From: Paracoccus caeni
GTDB taxonomy: Bacteria; Pseudomonadota; Alphaproteobacteria; Rhodobacterales; Rhodobacteraceae
Direction: 5' to 3'
Assembly (NCBI RefSeq): GCF_016629665.1
Contig: NZ_JAEPRQ010000002.1
Coordinates: forward strand, 496,001-560,000
DNA: 64,000 nt
Within the stretch, counting starts at the first letter, position 1, and every line of letters starts with the position of its first letter. A program made the translations under genes and the position numbers. The notes under the pieces were generated by a model. The model made no database searches and was not told the DNA's origin. It saw only the letters and a program-made list of their open reading frames with translations. Shown here piece after piece: positions 8,730 through 15,884 of the stretch.

Positions 8730-10511
8730 TCAGAGCTGCCAGAACATCGCAATCGCGAAACAGGCGGCAAGGCCGGTGACGATATCCATCGGCACACCGA
8801 CCCGGATGAAGTCGCTGAACTTGTAGCCGCCCGGACCATAGACCATCAGATGCGTCTGATAGCCGATGGGCGTCGCGAAGGCGACCGAGGCCGAGAACAT
8901 CACCGCCACCACATAGGCCCGCGGATCATGCCCAAGCTGCTGTGCCAGCGCGATGGCAATGGGCGTCAGGATCACCGCGACCGCGTTGTTCGACAGGATC
9001 TCGGTCATCACAAGGCCAAGGAAATAGACGCAGACCAGCGTCAGGAACGGCGGCATGTCCTTCAGATACGGCGCCGCCAGATCGACGATCAGTTGCACCG
9101 TGCCGGTATGTTCCAGCGCCTCGCCAATCGCCAGCATGGCGAAGATCATCGCCATCAGCCGGGCATCGACAAAGCCGAAGGCCTCATCAGGATCAACGCA
9201 ACGCGCGATGAGAACCACTGCCGAGGCGAGAAACGCCAACGCCATGATCGGCGCGACATCCATCGCCGCCAGACCGACGACGGCAATCAGCGACAGGATC
9301 GCAACCGGCGCAAGGTTGCGGCGGAACGCCTTTGCCGTCGATTTGGTGACGTTGACCAATTCCATATCGTTGGCCAGACGCCCGATATCTTCGGGCGTGC
9401 CCTCCAACAGCAGCGTATCGCCGACCCGCACCACCATGTCGTCCATCTGCCGCCCGACATTCTGGTTCCGCCGATGCGCTGCGATCACATAGATCCCGTA
9501 ACGACGCCGCAGACGCATATCGCCCAGACGCCGTCCGACGATCCGCGCACCCGGCGTGATCAGCACTTCGACCATTTCAGTGGCGACTGAACTCAGCTCG
9601 TCAACAAGCTGGAAATCCTTGCTTTTCTGCATTTCCATCAGGTTCGACATTTCGGTCCGCAGAACCACGCGGTCGCCGGGTTCCAGCACCACCTCGGACA
9701 TATCGCGACGAAGCGAGGCATCGCCGCGCAGAACGTCGATCACCCGCACCGCCTCGCGCTTGAAGATCGGCACTTCCAGCACTTTCTGGCCAACCAGCTT
9801 GCTGTCGGCGGGAACGGCGACCTCGGTGAAATATTTCATGTCGCGCTGCTGCGCGCCCAAAGTGCCGCTCAGCGTGGTTCTTTCGGGCAGCAGGCGGCGA
9901 CCGATCAGGACGTAATAGCCGACCCCGGCAATGGCGACGCAGATGCCGACCGGCGTGATGTCGAAGATGCCGAACGGCTCCATCCCCTGCCGCCGCACGA
10001 CGCCATCGACCAGAAGGTTGGTCGAGGTGCCGATCAGCGTCAGCATTCCGCCCAGAATGGTGATGTAACTGAGCGGCATCAGCAGCCGCGACGGGCCGAA
10101 ACCTGCCTTCAGGCCGACCTGAATCATGATCGGGATCATCACCGCCACGACAGGCGTATTGTTCATGATCGACGAGGCGCAGATGACAAAGGCGAACAAC
10201 GCCGCAATCGTCATCTTCGGGTGCTCGCTGGCCTTGGATGAGACCAGCACGGACATCATCTCAAGCGATCCGGTTCTCAGCAGCGCGCCCATGATGATGA
10301 ACATGAAGGCGATGGTCCACGGCGCCGAGTTCGACAGCACGCCCACCGCCGAATCCAGCGGCATCAGGCCCAGCACCAGCATGACCCCCGCCGAGGCGAT
10401 GGCGATGACCTCGGGCGGGTGCTTCTCCCAGACGAACAGCGCGAAGGTGACCCCCATGATCACCAGCGCGGCAACGGTTGCCGTCATCCCGGTCAGTTCA
10501 ATTCCGAACAT
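8730..10511 (-). CDS. SLC13/DASS-type permease with two TrkA-C (RCK_C) domains
   Basis: A 593-residue inner membrane protein with the CitMHS/ArsB-like fold split in two. N-terminal membrane half (about 10-195) holds FALFVWEKHPPEVIAI, SIMNNTPVVAVMIPIM and LTLIGTSTNLLVDG; two cytosolic TrkA-C domains follow (about 225-300 and 310-385, with LEPGDRVVLRTE and VRVGDTLLLEGTPEDIG); the C-terminal membrane half (about 400-593) has TEILSNNAVAVILTPIAIALA. This layout is typical of anion permeases annotated for sulfate, dicarboxylate or unknown substrates. The start has a GGAGAG site. It is probably monocistronic, with the YmdB-like gene 89 bp upstream on the same strand. Confidence 0.88.
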   Translation of the reverse strand: MFGIELTGMTATVAALVIMGVTFALFVWEKHPPEVIAIASAGVMLVLGLMPLDSAVGVLSNSAPWTIAFMFIIMGALLRTGSLEMMSVLVSSKASEHPKMTIAALFAFVICASSIMNNTPVVAVMIPIMIQVGLKAGFGPSRLLMPLSYITILGGMLTLIGTSTNLLVDGVVRRQGMEPFGIFDITPVGICVAIAGVGYYVLIGRRLLPERTTLSGTLGAQQRDMKYFTEVAVPADSKLVGQKVLEVPIFKREAVRVIDVLRGDASLRRDMSEVVLEPGDRVVLRTEMSNLMEMQKSKDFQLVDELSSVATEMVEVLITPGARIVGRRLGDMRLRRRYGIYVIAAHRRNQNVGRQMDDMVVRVGDTLLLEGTPEDIGRLANDMELVNVTKSTAKAFRRNLAPVAILSLIAVVGLAAMDVAPIMALAFLASAVVLIARCVDPDEAFGFVDARLMAMIFAMLAIGEALEHTGTVQLIVDLAAPYLKDMPPFLTLVCVYFLGLVMTEILSNNAVAVILTPIAIALAQQLGHDPRAYVVAVMFSASVAFATPIGYQTHLMVYGPGGYKFSDFIRVGVPMDIVTGLAACFAIAMFWQL

Positions 10512-10600
10512 CTGCTCTCCGCATCATCGGGCCGTGGCCCACGCTGTCACTGTGAATAAAAGGCAACCTCAACATGCCGATAACGGGCAATCCGGGCTGG

Positions 10601-11416
10601 TCACATGGCGGGCGAGGGCTGCAAACGCCCTCCCTGACGGACCGGCGTGATGCTGCGCGCCATGCCGGTGCGATCATCGGTCTCGACCAGCGCACCGCAC
10701 AGCGTCGCCTCGCCTTCGGCGGGGGTGAAACGCTCGCGGTTCATGCCGGTGACGAAACGGCGAAGGGGTTCGGTCTTCTCCATGCCGATGACGCTGTCGT
10801 AATCGCCGCACATTCCGGCATCCGAAAGATAGGCCGTGCCGCGCGACAGGATCTGCGCATCGGCGGTCGGCACATGGGTATGGGTGCCCAGAACGGCGCT
10901 GGCGCGACCGTCGCAGAAATGGCCCGCGCCCATCTTTTCGCTGGTGGCCTCGGCATGGAAATCGACCAGTGTTGCCTGCACCATGCCGCCGGGCGGATGG
11001 GCGCGCAGCACCGCGTCAAGCGCCGAAAACGGGTCGTCATAGGGCCGCGACATGAACACCTGCCCAAGCGCCTGCACGACCAGCAGCTTGCGTCCGCGCG
11101 CATCGCTGACGACGGCATGACCCCGCCCCGGCGCGTCCTTGGCAAAGTTCAGCGGCCGGACGATCCGCGGCTCGCGGTCGATAAAGGCCATCATGTCTTT
11201 CTGATCGAAGGCATGATCGCCCAGTGTCAGGCAGTCCGCACCCGATTCCAGCAGCAATTGCGCATGACCGGCGGTGCAGCCGCGTCCTCCGCTGGCATTC
11301 TCGGCATTCACCACGACAAGATCCGCCTTCAGCGCCGCCCGCAACTGCGGCAAACGCTCGACGATCCCGCGGCGACCAGAGCGGCCCATAACATCGCCAA
11401 GAAATAAAATCCTCAT
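10601..11416 (-). CDS. YmdB/TIGR00282-type metallophosphoesterase
   Basis: A 271-residue calcineurin-like phosphoesterase. The N-terminal metal motif MRILFLGDVMGRSGR, the VVNAENASGGRG segment (the NAEN motif), LTLGDHAFDQ, the VDFHAEATSEK block and the late GTHTHVPTADA motif together identify the YmdB family. These enzymes hydrolyse 2',3'-cyclic nucleotides in some bacteria and affect development or RNA decay, probably in the cytosol. Length is standard for the family. The annotation is solid at family level; the physiological role in this organism is not shown by the sequence. Confidence 0.9.
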   Translation of the reverse strand: MRILFLGDVMGRSGRRGIVERLPQLRAALKADLVVVNAENASGGRGCTAGHAQLLLESGADCLTLGDHAFDQKDMMAFIDREPRIVRPLNFAKDAPGRGHAVVSDARGRKLLVVQALGQVFMSRPYDDPFSALDAVLRAHPPGGMVQATLVDFHAEATSEKMGAGHFCDGRASAVLGTHTHVPTADAQILSRGTAYLSDAGMCGDYDSVIGMEKTEPLRRFVTGMNRERFTPAEGEATLCGALVETDDRTGMARSITPVRQGGRLQPSPAM

Positions 11417-11681
11417 ACGCGACCGCTATACGAAAGATTTCCGTCGCTCAAGCAGGATTGGTTCCGGGCGGGGTCGTCGCGCCAAAGGCTGCGCGGCGAA
11501 CGGCGCTCGCCGCAGCGGATTCGTTTGCGGCTTTCTAGCAGGCCGGGCGCACGAAGTCGCTGAACATGCAAAACAACAAGCTGAAAAGTTCCGATGGACA
11601 CCACGTCACTGCCCCCCATTGCTTGTCAGTTCCGCACCACCAAAGTATATCGTGCCGACCCCCAGACACAGCGAGATTTCG

Positions 11682-12287
11682 ATGGGACTGTTTACCCAAG
11701 CAGAGACCGAAGAGTTCATCAACCTTCGCCAAATCTCGGACCCGAGGGCCAAAACCATTCGTGGCCACAGACGGACCTGGATGGTCGCCGGAACGATACT
11801 TTGCGGCAGCTATACCAATATAAATGAACACTTTAACGCGCGCGGTCAGGTTAAGATCGGCAAATATTGCGCAATCGGACGGTTCGTCTCGATCCATTCA
11901 GGCAATCACCGGACCGATCTTCCGAACCAACAGGTTCATTTCAATGAAAGATTCGGTTTCAAGGAAATCCTGACCCGCTCGACGGTCGAGATCGGGCATA
12001 ATGTCTGGATCGGCGACAAAGCGAATATCCTATCCGGTGTCACCGTCGGACATGGCGCGGTGATCGCCGCCGGAGCGACCGTAACCTCGGATGTGCCTCC
12101 ATTTGCAATCGTTGGCGGTGTGCCGGCACGGCTTATCCGGTCACGTTTCTCCAAATCCGTTGTCAGACAGATGCTGGAAATAAAGTGGTGGGATTGGTCG
12201 GACGAGAAAATCCAACGCAACCAGGCCTTCTTTGAAAAGGCGCTTCATCCCAGACAAAGATTCGATCTTTTCTCGCTGATTGTCTGA
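11682..12287 (+). CDS. Left-handed beta-helix (CatB-like) O-acetyltransferase
   Basis: A 201-residue hexapeptide-repeat acyltransferase. Hexapeptide turns run from about residue 60 (VKIGKYCAIGRFVSIHSG) and resume at STVEIGHNVWIGDKANILSG, TVGHGAVIAAGATV, ending in VPPFAIVGGVPARLI, with the WWDWSDEKI block that follows the helix in CatB/LacA/antibiotic acetyltransferases. It probably transfers acetyl from acetyl-CoA to a hydroxyl on a sugar or small molecule. The start at 11682 is the only ATG that fits the family length; upstream frame is not conserved-looking. The 265 bp before it hold no recognisable gene. Confidence 0.85.
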   Translation: MGLFTQAETEEFINLRQISDPRAKTIRGHRRTWMVAGTILCGSYTNINEHFNARGQVKIGKYCAIGRFVSIHSGNHRTDLPNQQVHFNERFGFKEILTRSTVEIGHNVWIGDKANILSGVTVGHGAVIAAGATVTSDVPPFAIVGGVPARLIRSRFSKSVVRQMLEIKWWDWSDEKIQRNQAFFEKALHPRQRFDLFSLIV

Positions 12288-12415
12288 TCCGAACATGGGC
12301 TGATCGCGCCGGACAGTTCGCCCCCCAAAAGCGACCTGCGCAGTCAAGCCGTGGCCCTATCTGACCGTGTCTGCCCACATTTTATGCAAAAACTGTGATC
12401 CGATCACGATTTTCT

Positions 12416-12440
12416 GGAACCAAAAGTTTAGTTTGCCGTT
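12416..12440 (+). promoter_or_regulatory. Putative EcfG general-stress promoter of the MBL-fold gene
   Basis: GGAAC at 12416-12420 and CGTT at 12437-12440 are separated by 16 nt, an exact match to the alphaproteobacterial EcfG promoter pattern GGAAC-N16/17-CGTT. The expected start site near 12447 gives a short leader containing the GAGGGGG ribosome site before the ATG at 12466. Confidence 0.7.
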
Positions 12441-12465
12441 AACCACCTATACCTGAGGGGGTTGT

Positions 12466-13251
12466 ATGGCCGAGCATCTCTTGGATCTGGGCAACGGATT
12501 CTGGAACATTCGCGGAAATCTGCGCCTTGTCGGCGTGATGAACATCGGGACTCAGTCCTCGCTGGTGCGATTATCCTCGGGGCGGTTCGTCTTTCTGGAT
12601 TCCTATGGTTTCGGCACCGAAATCACCCGTCAAATCGCCGAGTTGACCGATCGCGGGCGTCTGGTCGAGGCGGTGTTGAACCTGCATCCCTTCCATACCC
12701 TGCATTGCCGGACCATCGCCGCCCGCTTCCCGCGCGCGCGTCTTTATGGCTCGCGGCGCCATCGCGAGATCATCCCCGATCTGGACTGGCAGCCGGTCAC
12801 TGTCGATTCGGCCGAATTTGCCGAGCTTTACGCCGATGACCTGCGGTTTTCCCTGCCAGCGGGGATCGAATTCATCAGCAGCAATCCCCGCATCCATGCC
12901 GGATCGGTTCTGGCCTATCATCCTGCCAGCAGGAACCTGCATGTCGATGACACGCTGATCGTGCTGCCGCATCTGGTGCGCCAGATCCTGCGACAGCCGC
13001 CGGTCAGCTTTCACCCAACGACCGCCGACGCGCTGGAGCACCGACCGGACGCGGCCGAGGATTTCAGCGACTGGGCCCATCGGCTGGCCAGCGCATGGCA
13101 GGATGTCCGCACCGTCTGCGCCGCCCATTCCGGCATCGCCAGCATGCGCGAGGACGGCTTTGGCAAGGCGTTGCTGGCCGCCCTGCATCTGATCGAGCCG
13201 AAACTGGCCGAGGTCACCCGCGCCCGCGCGGGCAGGCTCAGAAGCGGATGA
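12466..13251 (+). CDS. Degenerate metallo-beta-lactamase-fold protein, probably stress-induced
   Basis: A 261-residue protein resembling MBL-fold proteins annotated as hypothetical in Rhodobacteraceae. After an N-terminal strand region (RLVGVMNIGTQSSLVRL, LDSYGF) there is NLHPFHTLHCR at about 73-83, a histidine cluster in the position of the HxHxDH motif but without the aspartate, then HVDDTL near 161 and an AAHSG segment near 220 that could supply further ligands. Function is unknown; a hydrolase with an altered metal site or a non-enzymatic relative are both possible. Its promoter matches the EcfG consensus, which suggests induction in general stress. The 3' end overlaps the convergent alcohol dehydrogenase gene by 14 bp. 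Confidence 0.65.
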   Translation: MAEHLLDLGNGFWNIRGNLRLVGVMNIGTQSSLVRLSSGRFVFLDSYGFGTEITRQIAELTDRGRLVEAVLNLHPFHTLHCRTIAARFPRARLYGSRRHREIIPDLDWQPVTVDSAEFAELYADDLRFSLPAGIEFISSNPRIHAGSVLAYHPASRNLHVDDTLIVLPHLVRQILRQPPVSFHPTTADALEHRPDAAEDFSDWAHRLASAWQDVRTVCAAHSGIASMREDGFGKALLAALHLIEPKLAEVTRARAGRLRSG

Positions 13252-14362
13252 TCTGCCGGATGGCGCTGCCATCTGCCAGCCGGTCAAAACCCTCGTTGAT
13301 CTGATCAAGGCGCAGCTCGTGCGTCACCAGCCGGTCGATGGGCAGCTTGCCCGCCATCATCAGCCCGGCATAGCGGGGAATATCGCGCACCGGCACGCAA
13401 GAGCCCATATAGCTGCCGCGCAGGATTTTCTCGCCCGTGGTCAGCGTGACCGGCGAGACCGGAAGCCGCGCCTCGGGCCGGGGAAGACCGGCGGTGACCA
13501 CGGTGCCGCCACGCCGCGCGGCCTCATAGGCGAATTCAAGCGCCGGAACCGCGCCTGCAAGCTCTACCGCCAGATCGACACCGCCGCCGGTGATCCGCCG
13601 CAGACGATCCAAAGCATCGGGATCGGCGGGATTGACGGTATGGGTCGCCCCAAGCTCCTGCGCGATCTTCAGCTTTTCGTCGGACAGATCGACGGCGATG
13701 ATCTGACCCGCGCCTGCCGCGACCGCGCCCAGCAGCGCGGCCAGTCCGACGCCACCAAGCCCGACAATCGCGCAGCTTTGCCCGGCCCGAAGCGCGCCCG
13801 TATTCACCACCGCCCCTACCCCGGTCAGCACCGCACATCCCAGAAGCGCCGCCCGGTCCAGCGGAATTTCGGGGGCGATCCTGACGCAGGACGCCTCGGC
13901 CACGACGGCATGGCCCGCGAAGGCCGAAACGCCGATATGGTGGTCGATCACCTCGCCGCCGGCATGGATGCGCTTCCCGCCCGAGATCAGGCTGCCCTTG
14001 CCCGCCGCTACCGCCGCCGGCTCGCACAAGGCGGGCCGCCCCTCGGCGCAGGGCAGGCAATGGCCGCAAGACGGCGCGAAGACCAGAACCACATGATCGC
14101 CGGGCGCAAAGCGGGTGACATGGGGGCCGACGGACTTGACCACGCCCGCCGCCTCGTGCCCCAGAACCAGCGGCATGTTTCGCGGACGGTCGCCGTTGAT
14201 CACCGACAGATCGGAATGACACAGACCCGCCGCCGCAATACGGACCAGCAATTCGCCGGGACCGGGATCGTCCAGATCAATCTGGGTCAGGTGCAGGGGC
14301 TTGCTGTCGCGATAGGGTCGGGGCAGGCCCGATTGCCGCAAGATCGCTCCGGTCGTTTGCAT
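13238..14362 (-). CDS. Zinc-dependent alcohol dehydrogenase (MDR family)
   Basis: A 374-residue medium-chain dehydrogenase. Catalytic zinc ligands are visible in AAGLCHSDLSV and LGHEAAGVV; the structural zinc loop is CGHCLPCAEGRPALC at about 98-112; the nucleotide-binding motif is AIVGLGGVGLAALLGAV near 193, with an acidic residue at the end of the next strand (IIAVDLSDEKL) favouring NAD. It resembles class III-like alcohol dehydrogenases without the full formaldehyde dehydrogenase signature. The start at 14362 fits the family N-terminus. It lies downstream of, and in the same direction as, a thioesterase and a 3-hydroxyisobutyrate dehydrogenase-like gene, which may form a small operon for short-chain acid or alcohol metabolism. 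Confidence 0.88.
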   Translation of the reverse strand: MQTTGAILRQSGLPRPYRDSKPLHLTQIDLDDPGPGELLVRIAAAGLCHSDLSVINGDRPRNMPLVLGHEAAGVVKSVGPHVTRFAPGDHVVLVFAPSCGHCLPCAEGRPALCEPAAVAAGKGSLISGGKRIHAGGEVIDHHIGVSAFAGHAVVAEASCVRIAPEIPLDRAALLGCAVLTGVGAVVNTGALRAGQSCAIVGLGGVGLAALLGAVAAGAGQIIAVDLSDEKLKIAQELGATHTVNPADPDALDRLRRITGGGVDLAVELAGAVPALEFAYEAARRGGTVVTAGLPRPEARLPVSPVTLTTGEKILRGSYMGSCVPVRDIPRYAGLMMAGKLPIDRLVTHELRLDQINEGFDRLADGSAIRQIIRF

Positions 14363-14420
14363 GGCGCTGTCCTCCCCCGCCGGGCAGAGTTTCGCCTGCA
14401 CCTGAACCTGTCAAGCCATC

Positions 14421-14807
14421 CTAGCCGCGCGCCGCCACATGGGTCGAGGTCAGGTCCAGCAGCACCCGGTCGGCATCGTCGCGCACCAATGTCCTGACGG
14501 TCGAGACGCGGCGCCCCCGTTTGACCCATTCCGCCCGCGCCGTCAGCCTGCCCTCGCGGGTGTTGGCCAGCAATTGCGCATTCAGTGTGACCGCGACAGG
14601 AAAGCTTTCCATCCCGGTGCTCACCGGCTCGCCGCCCAGAACCAGATTGGTCGCGATGACATCGGCAAACCAGACAAGCGCGCCTGCGTGGATGGTGCCG
14701 AAGGGGTTCAGAATCCCTTCGGTCACCGGCATCTCGCCCAAGGCTTCGCTGTCACTGACCCCGGTGATAGAGAACTCGATCTTCCCGGTCATGGTCTGTT
14801 CGATCAT
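14421..14807 (-). CDS. PaaI-type hotdog thioesterase
   Basis: A 128-residue single hotdog domain. The active-site helix reads LNPFGTIHAGALVWFADVIAT, with the HAGALVWFAD pattern of the PaaI/YdiI group that hydrolyses acyl- or aryl-CoA thioesters. The C-terminal strands AEWVKRGRRVSTVRTLV and LLDLTSTHV complete the fold. The ATG at 14807 has a GAGG site close by; a longer upstream reading frame starts inside the intergenic region and is not needed. It sits 26 bp after the dehydrogenase gene on the same strand, so the two are probably co-transcribed. Confidence 0.85.
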   Translation of the reverse strand: MIEQTMTGKIEFSITGVSDSEALGEMPVTEGILNPFGTIHAGALVWFADVIATNLVLGGEPVSTGMESFPVAVTLNAQLLANTREGRLTARAEWVKRGRRVSTVRTLVRDDADRVLLDLTSTHVAARG

Positions 14808-14833
14808 CTGCGCCTCACGTCTTTTTCGTCGGT

Positions 14834-15700
14834 TCAGGGGGTCAGCCGCGCGATCAGGGACGAGGTGTCCCATCTGCCGCCGCCCATGATCTGCACATCC
14901 TTGTAGAACTGATCGATCAGCGCGGTGACGGGCATCGGCGCGCCGACCTCGTCCCCCGCGGCCAGACAGATCGCCAGATCCTTGCGCATCCAGTCCACCG
15001 CGAAGCCGTGGTTGAACTGCCCCGCCGCCATGGTCTTGTGCCGGTTCACCATCTGCCAGCTTCCCGCCGCGCCCTGACTGATCACCTCGACCACCTTTTC
15101 GACATCAAGGCCCGCCTTCTGGGCGAAGGCCAGCGATTCCGACAGCGCCTGCACCAGCCCGGCAATGGCGATCTGGTTGCACATCTTGGTCATCTGGCCC
15201 GCGCCGACCGGACCCATCAGGCGGCAAATCTTGGCATAGGCGTCGATCACCGGCGCGGCGCGGTCGAAATCCGCAGCCTCACCGCCGCACATCACCGACA
15301 ACTGGCCATTCTCGGCCCCCGCCTGCCCGCCCGAGACCGGCGCATCGACATAGCCAAGCCCCGCAGCCACCGCCTTTTCGGCAAGCTCGCGCGTCACCGA
15401 GGCAGAGACCGTCGTGTGATCGACAAAGACCGCGCCCGTAGCCATGCCTGCGAACGCGCCGTCCGGGCCGGTGCAGACCTGCCGCAGATCGTCGTCATTG
15501 CCGACGCAGGCCATCACGAATTCGGCACCTTCCGCCGCCTCGCGCGGTGTGATGGCCATGCTGCCGCCATGGGCGGCGGCCCAGGCTTCGGCCTTGCTGG
15601 CGGTGCGGTTATAGACCGTGACCTGATGGCCCGCAGCCTGCAAATGCCCCGCCATCGGGTTGCCCATCACCCCAAGCCCCAGAAACGCCACCTTTGCCAT
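14834..15700 (-). CDS. 3-hydroxyisobutyrate dehydrogenase-family NAD(P) oxidoreductase
   Basis: A 288-residue beta-hydroxyacid dehydrogenase. The Rossmann motif is at the N-terminus (MAKVAFLGLGVMGNPMAGHL), followed by YNRTASKAEAW; the substrate motif DAPVSGGQAGAENGQLSVMCGG is near residues 120-141 and the catalytic lysine is in GAGQMTKMCNQ near 170. The family includes 3-hydroxyisobutyrate, tartronate semialdehyde and glyoxylate/succinic semialdehyde reductases; the sequence alone does not choose among them. Neighbouring thioesterase and alcohol dehydrogenase genes fit a role in branched short-chain acid breakdown, which is inference. Confidence 0.9.
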   Translation of the reverse strand: MAKVAFLGLGVMGNPMAGHLQAAGHQVTVYNRTASKAEAWAAAHGGSMAITPREAAEGAEFVMACVGNDDDLRQVCTGPDGAFAGMATGAVFVDHTTVSASVTRELAEKAVAAGLGYVDAPVSGGQAGAENGQLSVMCGGEAADFDRAAPVIDAYAKICRLMGPVGAGQMTKMCNQIAIAGLVQALSESLAFAQKAGLDVEKVVEVISQGAAGSWQMVNRHKTMAAGQFNHGFAVDWMRKDLAICLAAGDEVGAPMPVTALIDQFYKDVQIMGGGRWDTSSLIARLTP

Positions 15701-15884
15701 CCGCCGTCTTCCTTCTCATCGCGTGATATTTCCGCAGCGCCTGCGGAACATGATGTGCCAATGGTCCGGCCGCGTTGAAATGCCGCCGATCCTGCCTTAT
15801 GAGCACCCCACCACCCCGACGCGCCATGGTCAAGGCCAGCGGCCCCAGACAGGTATCAGACCGGCACATGGATTCCTGCCCGAC

